From Salinisphaera sp. LB1 (GTDB taxonomy: Bacteria; Pseudomonadota; Gammaproteobacteria; Nevskiales; Salinisphaeraceae), in NCBI RefSeq assembly GCF_003177035.1, contig NZ_CP029488.1, forward strand, positions 2,108,001-2,172,000: a stretch of DNA of 64,000 nucleotides. Reading direction: 5' to 3'. The translations under genes and the position numbers were made by a program. The notes beneath the pieces were generated by a model. That model saw only the letters and a program-made list of their open reading frames with translations, had not been told where the DNA came from and did not search any database. Positions 17,863-26,195 of this stretch are shown one piece after another. Numbering within the stretch: the first letter of the stretch is position 1; each line of letters opens with the position of its first letter.

Positions 17863-18567
17863 ATGAGTCATCGCTACCAGCGGCACCATGAACATCACAA
17901 CAGTCATCGGCTGGGGTGGCTGCGCGCCTCGGTACTCGGCGCGAACGACGGCATCGTGTCGGTGTCCAGTCTGGTGCTCGGCGTGGCCGCCGGCCAGGCG
18001 GATGCCAAGAGCGTAATGCTGGCCGGCATCGCCGGGCTGGTGGCCGGCGCGTTGTCGATGGCGGCCGGCGAATATGTCTCGGTCAGTTCGCAGTCCGACA
18101 CCGAGCGCGCCGACCTGGAGATGGAGCAGCGCGAGATCGAAGCGCATCCGGAGGCCGAGCACGCCGAGCTCAAGGGCATCTACATCGAACGCGGTCTCGA
18201 CGAGCCACTGGCCGCGCAGGTCGCCAGCGCGCTGATGGCCCATGATGCGCTGGGCGCGCATGCTCGCGACGAACTGGGTCTGTCGGACAATACCGCGGCG
18301 CGCCCGCTGCAGGCGGCGCTGGCATCGGCGGCGTCGTTTGTCGTGGGCGCCGCGGTGCCATTGATCGTGGTGCTTGTTGTCAGCCGCGCGGCGGTTCTGC
18401 CGGCCGTCTCGATCAGCGTGCTGCTGGCCTTGATGGTGCTGGGCGCATTGTCGGCCCGGGCCGGCGGCGCGCCCATGCTCAAGTCGGTGGCGCGGGTGAC
18501 GCTCTGGGGCGCGATCGCGATGGGCGTGACCTCGGTCGCGGGTCTGCTGTTCGGGGTGGCCGTGTAG
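17863..18567 (+). CDS. VIT/CCC1-family Fe2+/Mn2+ transporter
   Basis: A 234-residue membrane protein of the vacuolar iron transporter family. LRASVLGANDGIVSVSSLVLGVAAG and GALSMAAGEYVSVSSQSDTERADL are the diagnostic TM1/TM2 motifs; a cytosolic Glu-rich metal-binding stretch (EMEQREIEAHPEAEHAELKG) is followed by three more helices. Length is normal for bacterial VIT proteins. The N-terminus is unusually His-rich (HRYQRHHEHHNSHR). Two adjacent ATGs exist (17860 and 17863); AGAGGG lies 6 nt before the second, so 17863 is preferred. It probably exports cytosolic Fe or Mn. Confidence 0.92.
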   Translation: MSHRYQRHHEHHNSHRLGWLRASVLGANDGIVSVSSLVLGVAAGQADAKSVMLAGIAGLVAGALSMAAGEYVSVSSQSDTERADLEMEQREIEAHPEAEHAELKGIYIERGLDEPLAAQVASALMAHDALGAHARDELGLSDNTAARPLQAALASAASFVVGAAVPLIVVLVVSRAAVLPAVSISVLLALMVLGALSARAGGAPMLKSVARVTLWGAIAMGVTSVAGLLFGVAV

Positions 18568-18638
18568 GGCGGCAACCCCAATCGGCGCGACCCCGCATGG
18601 CGCGAAAAAGCGCCGGGATAGGGTGTTGAATCGGCTTG

Positions 18639-19148
18639 TTAGCCTAGGGCGCGCAGCTGTTTCGCCGTCAACAACCAGCGCAGGGTGCCGGTGCCGCCGT
18701 CGGGCGCGCCGGGGAATTCCAGCAAGGCTGCGCCGGCTTTCTTGAAGGCCAGCAGCCGGTCGCGCCGGCGCGTCAGGCTCCAGGATACCCAGGTCGCCAG
18801 ATCCGGCTCGTGGCCCACCAGCATCACGCGGTGCTCGCCGAAATGGGTGTGCAGCCAGTCGTCCAGCGCTTCCATATCCACCGGCGGGGCGAGCACCTCG
18901 GCCTCGTCCACCGGCGGGTCGTCCAGATAGCCGGCCAGGATCTCGGCGGTCTGGCGCGCGCGCAGCAACGGGCTGGTCAGGATGTCGTCGATGGGCATGT
19001 CGGCCAGCGCCGCGCGCAGGCCGGCGGCGGCTGCGCGCGTGCGCCGCTCGCCGTGCGCGGTGAGCGGGCGCTCATCGTCGGACAATCCCATGCTGTGGGC
19101 TTCGTCGCGATCCAAGGCAATGCCGTGGCGAATAACAATCACGTCCAT
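18639..19148 (-). CDS. sixA: phosphohistidine phosphatase SixA
   Basis: A 169-residue histidine phosphatase. The catalytic RHG is at residues 7-9 (VIVIRHGIALDRDEA), DDILTSPLLRARQTAEIL gives the second Arg, and LVGHEPDLATWVSWSL supplies the second catalytic His. Length and sequence match SixA, which dephosphorylates phosphohistidine in HPr-like/PTS-Ntr phosphocarriers. It is transcribed away from nrdA across a 510-bp gap. Confidence 0.9.
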   Translation of the reverse strand: MDVIVIRHGIALDRDEAHSMGLSDDERPLTAHGERRTRAAAAGLRAALADMPIDDILTSPLLRARQTAEILAGYLDDPPVDEAEVLAPPVDMEALDDWLHTHFGEHRVMLVGHEPDLATWVSWSLTRRRDRLLAFKKAGAALLEFPGAPDGGTGTLRWLLTAKQLRALG

Positions 19149-19454
19149 GCCGGTATTGTCGCCTGTCTCGGTGTCGTCGTCATTACGGGCGGCGCAAGGC
19201 CGCGCGGAATTTGGCCGAAGCTATCGAAAACGGCTGCGATCACAACAAAAACAATCGTCATCTTTTCCGACAGTCGCAAGCGCTTGGCGGTGAAGGTATC
19301 CCTTGGCATGACGGCTTTCAGTGCTTGGCGCGGGCCGGGCGTTCGCCGGGCCGTGAAGACACAAGGCCGCGCCGAGGGCGGGGCGTGTCGGCGAATCGTT
19401 AACCAGCGCGGCAAAGCCTTGTCTACCGGCGCATCGCGGCATTTATCCCACGAT

Positions 19455-19463
19455 TTATCCACA
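19455..19463 (+). promoter_or_regulatory. DnaA box upstream of nrdA
   Basis: TTATCCACA is a perfect match to the DnaA 9-mer consensus, and a degenerate neighbour (TTATCCCAC, 19443-19451) lies 12 bp before it. In E. coli DnaA controls nrdAB, which makes a role here plausible. It lies 196 bp before the nrdA ATG and 30 bp before the first NrdR-like box. Confidence 0.6.
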
Positions 19464-19492
19464 GCGTTGTGCACGGCTTGTTCACCGCGGTC

Positions 19493-19550
19493 ACACAACA
19501 TGTAGTGATTTGAGGCCCCAAAACGGGTTCTTGACCACAGTATCTAGTGG
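19493..19550. promoter_or_regulatory. tandem NrdR-box-like palindromes upstream of nrdA
   Basis: ACACAACATGTAGTGA (19493-19508) and CCACAGTATCTAGTGG (19535-19550) are 16-bp imperfect palindromes resembling the NrdR box (ACACwAwATwTwGTGT). Their starts are 42 bp apart, an integral number of helical turns, as is usual for NrdR pairs. NrdR is an ATP/dATP-sensing repressor of RNR genes; its gene is not in the window. Confidence 0.65.
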
Positions 19551-19658
19551 GGTATCTTGTTTGTCCAACGACGCGGTTTCCGGCTGTCCACCGCGTCGAG
19601 GGCAAGACTCTTTCACGGCGCGTTGCGGCGCAACGCAGCCAACCAGCGCGGAGACGAC

Positions 19659-22600
19659 ATGGCACAGGCAGAGATTTCCGAGCGCGGCGAAGCGCGCCAG
19701 CAGCACGGCGAGACCGCGGGCGGGCAGAGCTACGGCGCGGCCATCGAGGCCACCAAGCCCGGCGCTTACAAAGTGATTCGGCGCAACGGCAAGGTTACGC
19801 CGTTCGATGCCTCCAAGATCGAGCTCGCCGTGACCAAGGCGTTCATCGACGTGGAAGGCCAGCAGGGCGCGGCCTCCTCGCGCATCCGCCAGACCGTCAA
19901 GGACATCACCGAACAGGTGGTCCAGGGGGTGACCCGCAGCCTGCCTGGCGGCGGCGCGGTGCACATCGAGGACATCCAGGACTACGTCGAGCTGGCGCTG
20001 ATGCGCTTCGGCGAGCACAAGGTGGCGCGTTCCTACGTGCTCTATCGCGAGGAGCGCGCCCGCGAGCGTGCGGCCAAGCAGGCCGAAACGGGCGCGACCG
20101 ACGCCCCGGCCGCTGACCGCGAGATCCAGGTCACCTTCAACAACGGGGCCACCGCCGAACTCGATCGCGACCGCCTGACGCGCGTGATCACTGAGGCCTG
20201 CGAAGGCATCGACGGCGTCACCGCCGACACCGTGCTGGCCGATACGCTGAAAAACGCCTACGACGGCATCACCGAAGACGAGCTGTCCACCGCGCTGATT
20301 TTGTCCGCGCGTCAGCGCCTGGAAGCCGAGCCCAACTACGGCTCGGTGGCCGCGCGCCTGCTGATGGACAAGCTGCGCCACGAAGCGCTGACCTTCCTGG
20401 CCGAAGGCGAGGTGGTGTATGCCACCCACGCCGAGATGCGCGAAGGCTATACCGCCTATTTCAAGGATTTCATTGCCCGCGGCGTGCATCACGAACTGCT
20501 CGACCCGCGTCTGGGCGAGTACGACCTGGACATGCTCGGCAACGCGCTGATTGCCGATCGCGATCTCGAGTTCACCTATCTCGGCCTGCAGACGCTCTAC
20601 GACCGCTACTTCATCCATTACGATTCCAAGCGCTTCGAGCTGCCGCAGGCGTTTTTCATGCGCGTGGCCATGGGCCTGGCGATCAACGAGATCGAGCGCG
20701 AAGAAAAAGCGATCGAGTTCTACAAGCTGCTGTCGAGCTTCGACTTCATGTCGTCCACGCCGACGCTGTTCAACTCCGGCACGCTGCGCCCGCAGCTGTC
20801 CTCCTGCTACCTGACGTCGGTCGACGACGATCTGCACGGCATCTACGAAGCGGTGCAGGACAACGCGCTGCTGTCCAAATTCGCCGGCGGCCTGGGCAAC
20901 GACTGGACCAACGTCCGCGCCATGGGCGCCCACATCAAGGGCACCAACGGCAAGAGCCAGGGCGTGGTGCCGTTCCTGAAGGTGGTCAACGACACGGCCG
21001 TAGCAGTGAATCAGGGCGGAAAACGGAAGGGTGCGGTCTGTGCCTATCTGGAAACCTGGCACAAGGACATCGAGGAATTCCTCGACCTGCGCAAGAACAC
21101 CGGCGACGATCGCCGCCGCTGCCACGACATGAACACCGCGAACTGGATCCCGGACCTGTTCGTCAAGCGTGTGCTGAACGACGAGAACTGGACGCTGTTC
21201 TCGCCCGACGACGTGCCCGAGCTGCACGATCTGACCGGCAAGGCGTTCGAGCAGGCCTACGCCGGCTATGAAGCCAAGGCCGAGGCCGGCGAGATCACCA
21301 ACACCAAGACGCTTCCGGCCGTCACCCTGTGGCGCAAGATGCTGTCCATGCTGTTCGAAACGGGCCACCCGTGGTTCACCTTCAAGGACCCGTGCAACCT
21401 TAGATCCCCGCAGCAGCACAAGGGCGTGGTACACAGCTCCAACCTGTGCACCGAGATCACGCTCAACACCTCGCCGGGCAAGGAGATCGCGGTCTGCAAC
21501 CTGGGTTCGGTGAACCTGCCGCAGCATATCGAAAACGGTCAGCTGAACACCGAGAAGCTCGAGCGCACCATCAACACTGCGATGCGCATGCTCGACAACG
21601 TCATCGAGTACAACTACTACAGCGTCAAGACCGCGCGCGATTCCAACCTGCGGCATCGCCCGGTCGGCATGGGCCTGATGGGCTTCCAGGACGCGCTGTA
21701 CAAGCTCAAGCTGCCGTACGAGTCGGAAGAGGCCGTCGAGTTCGCCGATCGCTCCATGGAGCAGATCAGCTACTACGCCATCCAGGCTTCCACCAACCTG
21801 GCCGAAGAGCGCGGCGCCTACAGCTCGTTCAAGGGCAGCCTGTGGGATCAGGGCATCCTGCCGATCGATTCCATCCAGCTGCTGCGCGAGAACCGCGGTG
21901 AAGAGTATCTGGACCAGGACGAGAGCCAGACGCTGGATTGGGAAACCCTGCGCACCCGCATCCAGCAGGTCGGCATGCGCAACTCCAACTGCATGGCCAT
22001 CGCCCCGACGGCGACCATCGCCAACATCACGGGGGTCTCCCAGTCGATCGAGCCGACGTACCAGAACCTGTACGTCAAATCGAACCTGTCGGGCGAGTTC
22101 ACCGTGGCCAACCCGTACCTGGTCGAAGACCTCAAGAGCCTCGGCCTGTGGGACGCGGTGATGGCCAACGACCTGAAGTACTACGATGGCTCCGTGCAGG
22201 CGATCGACCGTATCCCGGACGAGCTCAAGGTGCTCTACAAATGCGCCTTCGAGATCGACCCGCGCTGGCTGGTCGAATCCGGCTCGCGTCGCCAGAAGTG
22301 GCTGGATCAGGCCCAGAGCCTGAACCTCTACATGGCCGAGCCGTCGGGCCGCAAGCTCGACGAGCTGTACAAGCTGGCGTGGAAGAAGGGTCTGAAGACC
22401 ACCTACTACCTGCGCACCATGGGTGCCACGCACACCGAGAAATCCACCATCAGCGATCACCGGCTGAACGCGGTGGCCAACGCGGGCAAGGGTTCCGGTG
22501 GCGGCCATGGTGGCTCCGGTGCCGCGAACGGTGGCTCGGCAGCCAACGGCGGCGGGATTTCGGCCCATGGCAACGGGAGTGCGCGCGCCTCGGCGACGAG

Positions 22601-22682
22601 TACCGCGCCAGCCCCGGCCGCTGCACCCACCGCGCCCATGGCCTGTGCCATCGACGACCCGGATTGCGAGGCCTGCCAGTAA
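19659..22682 (+). CDS. nrdA: ribonucleoside-diphosphate reductase class I, alpha subunit
   Basis: A 1007-residue catalytic subunit that reduces NDPs to dNDPs. Two ATP-cone domains sit at about residues 37-135 (YKVIRRNGKVTPFDASKIEL) and 150-235 (IQVTFNNGATAELDRDRL), as in Pseudomonas and Chlamydia NrdA. Active-site residues visible are Cys383 (SSCYLTS), Cys597 and Glu599 (NLCTEI), Cys613 (AVCNLGS) and the C-terminal redox pair Cys1003/Cys1006 (DCEACQ). A Gly/Ser/Ala-rich flexible linker (about 930-990) connects the swinging tail. The ATG at 19659 has GGAGA upstream. A 1025-residue antisense frame over the same region is a codon-bias artefact. nrdB follows after 187 bp. Confidence 0.97.
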   Translation: MAQAEISERGEARQQHGETAGGQSYGAAIEATKPGAYKVIRRNGKVTPFDASKIELAVTKAFIDVEGQQGAASSRIRQTVKDITEQVVQGVTRSLPGGGAVHIEDIQDYVELALMRFGEHKVARSYVLYREERARERAAKQAETGATDAPAADREIQVTFNNGATAELDRDRLTRVITEACEGIDGVTADTVLADTLKNAYDGITEDELSTALILSARQRLEAEPNYGSVAARLLMDKLRHEALTFLAEGEVVYATHAEMREGYTAYFKDFIARGVHHELLDPRLGEYDLDMLGNALIADRDLEFTYLGLQTLYDRYFIHYDSKRFELPQAFFMRVAMGLAINEIEREEKAIEFYKLLSSFDFMSSTPTLFNSGTLRPQLSSCYLTSVDDDLHGIYEAVQDNALLSKFAGGLGNDWTNVRAMGAHIKGTNGKSQGVVPFLKVVNDTAVAVNQGGKRKGAVCAYLETWHKDIEEFLDLRKNTGDDRRRCHDMNTANWIPDLFVKRVLNDENWTLFSPDDVPELHDLTGKAFEQAYAGYEAKAEAGEITNTKTLPAVTLWRKMLSMLFETGHPWFTFKDPCNLRSPQQHKGVVHSSNLCTEITLNTSPGKEIAVCNLGSVNLPQHIENGQLNTEKLERTINTAMRMLDNVIEYNYYSVKTARDSNLRHRPVGMGLMGFQDALYKLKLPYESEEAVEFADRSMEQISYYAIQASTNLAEERGAYSSFKGSLWDQGILPIDSIQLLRENRGEEYLDQDESQTLDWETLRTRIQQVGMRNSNCMAIAPTATIANITGVSQSIEPTYQNLYVKSNLSGEFTVANPYLVEDLKSLGLWDAVMANDLKYYDGSVQAIDRIPDELKVLYKCAFEIDPRWLVESGSRRQKWLDQAQSLNLYMAEPSGRKLDELYKLAWKKGLKTTYYLRTMGATHTEKSTISDHRLNAVANAGKGSGGGHGGSGAANGGSAANGGGISAHGNGSARASATSTAPAPAAAPTAPMACAIDDPDCEACQ

Positions 22683-22707
22683 AGCCAGGGCAAAGGCAAA
22701 GACATGC

Positions 22708-22795
22708 GTCCGCAGATCAACGCAGATTCACGCAGATGAAAGACAAAGCGACAAGCCGTTCTTGTTATTTGCGTGCTTCGCGTTCATTTGCGGAC
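22708..22795. repeat. 88-bp inverted-repeat element between nrdA and nrdB
   Basis: GTCCGCAGAT (22708-22717) and ATTTGCGGAC (22786-22795) form 10-bp terminal inverted repeats with one mismatch. The left part has short direct repeats of the GCAGAT/CGCAGAT type, and the right part has TTGCGTGCTTCGCGTTCA. It looks like a MITE-like or dispersed intergenic palindrome. It lies in the nrdAB transcript and could affect mRNA processing. Confidence 0.6.
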
Positions 22796-22869
22796 GTTTT
22801 TCTCGCCCGCGCTGATCGCCTGAAACAGAACAACGTTTTTTAACGAAGCAAAGCAACCAGGAACACACC

Positions 22870-24075
22870 ATGCTCGACTTCGAAGACACCCCGCGCCAGG
22901 GTATTCCGAACCGCGACGCGCACAAGGCCGGTTCCACGTCCAACCCGAACCCGGCCGGCGCCAGCCCGGATCCGTTCGCGCTTGAGCGTGAAACCAAAGC
23001 CCCGCAGCCGGGCCATGCCGACGGCGTGACCGGCCTGGAACAGGTCGAGCTCGGCGGCAACCGCGTGTCCGTCGACGAAAAGCAGATCATCAACTGCCGC
23101 GCCGACGTCAACCAGCTCGTGCCCTTCAAATACACCTGGGCCTGGGACAAATACCTCAACGCCTGCGCCAACCACTGGATGCCGCAGGAAGTGAACATGG
23201 CGGCGGACATCGCCACCTGGAACGACCCGAACGGCCTGACCGACGACGAACGCCTGATCCTCAAGCGCGGCTTCGGCTTCTTCTCGTCTTCCGAGTCGCT
23301 GGTGGCCAACAACATCGTGCTGGGCATCTTCCGGCATCTCACCAACCCCGAGTGCCGCCAGTACCTGCTGCGCCAGGCGTTCGAGGAAGCCGTGCACGGC
23401 CACTGCTTCCAGTACATCGTGGAAAGCCTCAACCTCGACGAGGGCGAGATCTTCAACATGTACCGCGAACTGCCCAGCGTGCACAACAAGGCCGCCTGGG
23501 CCCTGCAGTACACCCAAAGCCTGTCCGATCCGAACTTCAAGACCGGCACCCCCGAGAACGACCAGAAGTTCCTGCGCGACCTCATCGCCTTCTACTGCGT
23601 GTTCGAAGGCATCTGGTTCTATGCCGGCTTCGTGCAGTTCCTGTCCTTCGGTCGCCGCAACAAGATGACGGGCACCGCCGAGCAGGTGCAATACATCATG
23701 CGCGACGAGTCCATGCACCTGAACTTCGGCATCGACGTCATCAACCAGATCAAGATCGAAAACCCGCACCTCTGGTCCGAGGCCTTCCAGGAAGAAGCCC
23801 GCACCATGATCGACGAGGCCATGCACCTCGAAATCGAATCCGCCCACGACACCATGCCGCGTGGTGTGCTCGGCTTGAACGCCAGTATGTTCGACGAGTA
23901 CATGAAGTTCATCGCCAATCGGCGTTGCTCCCAGATCGGCCTGGCCGAGCTGTATCCCGGCGCGGAAAATCCGTTCCCGTGGATGAGCGAGATGATGGAT
24001 CTGAATAAGGAGAAGAACTTCTTTGAGACCCGGGTTATTGAGTATCAGACGGGTGGGGCGCTTAGCTGGGATTGA
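22870..24075 (+). CDS. nrdB: ribonucleoside-diphosphate reductase beta subunit, class Ic-like (Phe at radical site)
   Basis: A 401-residue radical-generating subunit. Predicted metal ligands are Glu142, Glu173, His176, Glu246, Glu280 and His283 ([32 protein letters not shown]). The residue at the tyrosyl-radical position, four after His176, is Phe180 (HGHCFQYI). Glu instead of Asp as first ligand together with Phe for Tyr is the pattern of class Ic R2 (Chlamydia type), which uses a Mn(IV)/Fe(III) cofactor instead of a Tyr radical. Spacings between these residues equal those of the Chlamydia trachomatis enzyme (E89, E120, H123, F127, E193, E227, H230), recalled from memory. The C-terminal [10 protein letters not shown] docks to NrdA. 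An 88-bp repeat separates it from nrdA. Confidence 0.93.
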   Translation: MLDFEDTPRQGIPNRDAHKAGSTSNPNPAGASPDPFALERETKAPQPGHADGVTGLEQVELGGNRVSVDEKQIINCRADVNQLVPFKYTWAWDKYLNACANHWMPQEVNMAADIATWNDPNGLTDDERLILKRGFGFFSSSESLVANNIVLGIFRHLTNPECRQYLLRQAFEEAVHGHCFQYIVESLNLDEGEIFNMYRELPSVHNKAAWALQYTQSLSDPNFKTGTPENDQKFLRDLIAFYCVFEGIWFYAGFVQFLSFGRRNKMTGTAEQVQYIMRDESMHLNFGIDVINQIKIENPHLWSEAFQEEARTMIDEAMHLEIESAHDTMPRGVLGLNASMFDEYMKFIANRRCSQIGLAELYPGAENPFPWMSEMMDLNKEKNFFETRVIEYQTGGALSWD

Positions 24076-24086
24076 TTTTGTGATTT

Positions 24087-24116
24087 AAAAGCGGGCTTCG
24101 GCCCGCTTTATATTTT
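24087..24116 (+). terminator. rho-independent terminator after nrdB
   Basis: AAAGCGGGC, a TTCG loop and GCCCGCTTT form a perfect stem followed by ATATTTT, 12 bp after the nrdB stop. The A/T-flanked symmetrical stem can end transcription from both sides. It marks the border between core genes and the accessory island. Confidence 0.88.
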
Positions 24117-24218
24117 GGGGCTTAGTTTTCTGAGTAAGCGATCCGAGATAAACAAACTTTCTTTGGATGGTCGAACTGATATCCCTGTATTTTTGGAAAG
24201 AGCGAGCGGGGTGAGGCC

Positions 24219-25538
24219 TTGAGTATCGCGGACACGTTCAAGCAGTTTCTCGGCAATCTTGCAGTCGACAACGCTCAAACGATTTCGGATCGGTATGGGG
24301 AGATTACCAGCGCGCTCAACAAAACATTTCGTGACACTGAATCCAAAACCGCGAATACGCTGCAAGTCGGCTCATATGGGCGTTATACCGCCATCAAGGG
24401 CATCTCGGATCTCGACATGCTCTATATCATGCCGAAGTGCAAATGGGGTCAATATAAGGACGGTGGCCAATCCAAATTGCTTTCCGATGCCGCCGCCGCC
24501 ATTCGTGCTCGATATCCCAGCACCACTGTCAAGATAGATAGGCTAGTTGTACAGGCGCTCTATTCAAATTTCCGGGTAGAGGCACAGCCCGTATTTGAAC
24601 AGGAAGACGGCAGCTTCAAGTACCCCGATACGTACAACGGCGGCGCTTGGAAAATTACCAAGCCGCGGGAAGAAATTCGGGCGATCTCTGAGTTCGACAC
24701 TCAGAAGAACAAGAATCTTCGAAGGCTTTGTAAGATGGCACGCGCTTGGAAAAACAAGCACGGCGTCGGGATCGGTGGGCTCTTGATCGACACACTGGTT
24801 CACAACTTTCTTAAATCGAGCGGCGACTATGACGAAAGGAGCTATCTCTACTACGACTACATGAGCCGCGATTTTTTCGCTTACCTCAAGGAATTGCCTA
24901 AACAGGACTACTTCGCAGCGCTGGGCAGTGGCCAGCGTGTGAAAGTAAAGAAGAATTTCCAGCGCAAGGCGAAGAAGGCGCACGAGCTCTGCCTCAAGGC
25001 CATTGAGGCAGAGGGCAACAACAACCGGAATGACAAGTGGCGCGCCGTATATGGTCGGCTGTTCCCCGCCGCCGAGAAGGTGCAGAAGGCAGCGCTCGCG
25101 GATCGCGCGGGCCACGGCGTTCGCATGACGGAGGAGTTCCCCGGCGACGTGTTCGCCACCATCGACATACGGAACAACATCCGCATCGACTGCCAGGTGG
25201 AGCAGAGCGGTTTTCGACCCGCGTCACTCAGGGAGATGTTGAGCAACCGTGCCCTTTTGATGCCCCGCAAGAAACTTACCTTCTCAGTGGTCGAAACGGA
25301 TATCATCGGTCCCTACGGTCTGTTCTGGAAGGTGCTCAACCGGGGGCAGGAGGCAATCGATCGGAATTGCATTCGTGGGCAAATCGTCGCTGACGATGGG
25401 TACAAGTCGACGGTCGAGCATACGAAGTTCAAGGGCGACCACGTGGTTGAGTGCTACGCCCTTGTTGATGGCGTGGTTGTCGCGACCGATCGCATTCACG
25501 TGCCCATCAGCGCAAATCAAGAAGACTACGATGACTAA
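24219..25538 (+). CDS. CBASS CD-NTase (SMODS nucleotidyltransferase) with C-terminal AGS-C sensor domain
   Basis: A 439-residue protein that likely makes a cyclic or linear oligonucleotide signal on phage infection. Residues 45-75 carry the polymerase-beta-type NTase core: VGSYGRYTAI (Gly51-Ser52) and SDLDMLYIM with Asp64 and Asp66 as metal ligands; the third acid is probably Glu121 in RVEAQPVF. The mid-domain FKYPDTYNGGAWKITKPREE is typical of SMODS enzymes. Residues about 330-439 (YGLFWKVLNRGQEAIDRN to DRIHVPI) match the AGS-C nucleotide-sensor domain. It starts at TTG after GTGAGG; no in-frame ATG fits. It overlaps the SLATT gene by 8 bp. Lower GC than nrdAB points to acquisition. Confidence 0.88.
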   Translation: MSIADTFKQFLGNLAVDNAQTISDRYGEITSALNKTFRDTESKTANTLQVGSYGRYTAIKGISDLDMLYIMPKCKWGQYKDGGQSKLLSDAAAAIRARYPSTTVKIDRLVVQALYSNFRVEAQPVFEQEDGSFKYPDTYNGGAWKITKPREEIRAISEFDTQKNKNLRRLCKMARAWKNKHGVGIGGLLIDTLVHNFLKSSGDYDERSYLYYDYMSRDFFAYLKELPKQDYFAALGSGQRVKVKKNFQRKAKKAHELCLKAIEAEGNNNRNDKWRAVYGRLFPAAEKVQKAALADRAGHGVRMTEEFPGDVFATIDIRNNIRIDCQVEQSGFRPASLREMLSNRALLMPRKKLTFSVVETDIIGPYGLFWKVLNRGQEAIDRNCIRGQIVADDGYKSTVEHTKFKGDHVVECYALVDGVVVATDRIHVPISANQEDYDD

Positions 25539-26112
25539 GGAGGGTCTTCTCCGCAGCATCGCCGAGACGGGCTACAACGTTGGGATCGGCGCGAAGAAAA
25601 ATTTCGCTACGCACGACATTGTGCAAAAAGCTCCCGGCCTTATCGGTTTCATATCGCTCGCTGTCGGAGTCTTCGCGCTCATCTATGACCCGCTAAACAG
25701 CAAGTGGGTGGCCGCGGCCCTCGTGCTGCTTGGCATCGCGAGCCTCTATGTCACGCAGTACGATCACGACAAGGTCGCCTACGGTGAAGAGGGAGAGCGG
25801 CTCACAGTTTTGTTTTATCAGTTGAGAGACCTCTACCGGGACGTGCAGGCAACGGTTGATAACGAAGATCTCGCAGCCTACCGCCAGCGCTTGGATGACC
25901 TCCGAGATGAGGTGACTAGCTCGAACCAGTCGAAGCAAATCTTATTCAGCGACTGGTATGCCCACTATAAATTCTTCTGGCAGCACCAGATCGAATGGAT
26001 CGATGAGCAAAAGCAATTCACTTTTTGGCGCGATAAGGTGCCGCTGTCCTTCTCGCTCGCCTGTTTGGTTGCGCTTATCTCCATAATAGTCGGCGCAATT
26101 ATCCATTTGTGA
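25531..26112 (+). CDS. SLATT-domain membrane effector of the CBASS-like unit
   Basis: A 193-residue protein with two adjacent membrane helices at about 35-52 (GLIGFISLAVGVFALIY) and 58-76 (KWVAAALVLLGIASLYVTQY), a cytosolic helical stretch with EEGERLTVLFYQLRDLYRDV, and a third helix near 171-191. This is the SLATT layout (SMODS- and SLOG-associating 2TM effector), thought to form pores that kill or arrest the infected cell. The ATG overlaps the CD-NTase stop by 8 bp (ATGACTAA), so the two are translationally coupled. There are no separate cap genes, so this is a minimal two-gene unit. Confidence 0.85.
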   Translation: MTKEGLLRSIAETGYNVGIGAKKNFATHDIVQKAPGLIGFISLAVGVFALIYDPLNSKWVAAALVLLGIASLYVTQYDHDKVAYGEEGERLTVLFYQLRDLYRDVQATVDNEDLAAYRQRLDDLRDEVTSSNQSKQILFSDWYAHYKFFWQHQIEWIDEQKQFTFWRDKVPLSFSLACLVALISIIVGAIIHL

Positions 26113-26195
26113 ATAATACGTATCTGCTTTCAGGTTTGGTATTCCGCTGTGCATAAAGCAGGTGAATCCGTTCGTTTTGTAAAGATATAAAGGGA

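Noticed and set aside
19491-22568. 1025-residue open frame antisense to nrdA
   Set aside because: It mirrors nrdA codon periodicity in a high-GC genome, has no family resemblance or ribosome-binding site, and nrdA is unmistakable on the other strand.
22870-24075. Ordinary class Ia NrdB with the next Tyr (Tyr182) as the radical site
   Set aside because: Tyr182 is two residues past the position fixed by His176+4 and, as recalled, is also present in class Ia proteins that have their own radical Tyr, so it is not a substitute.
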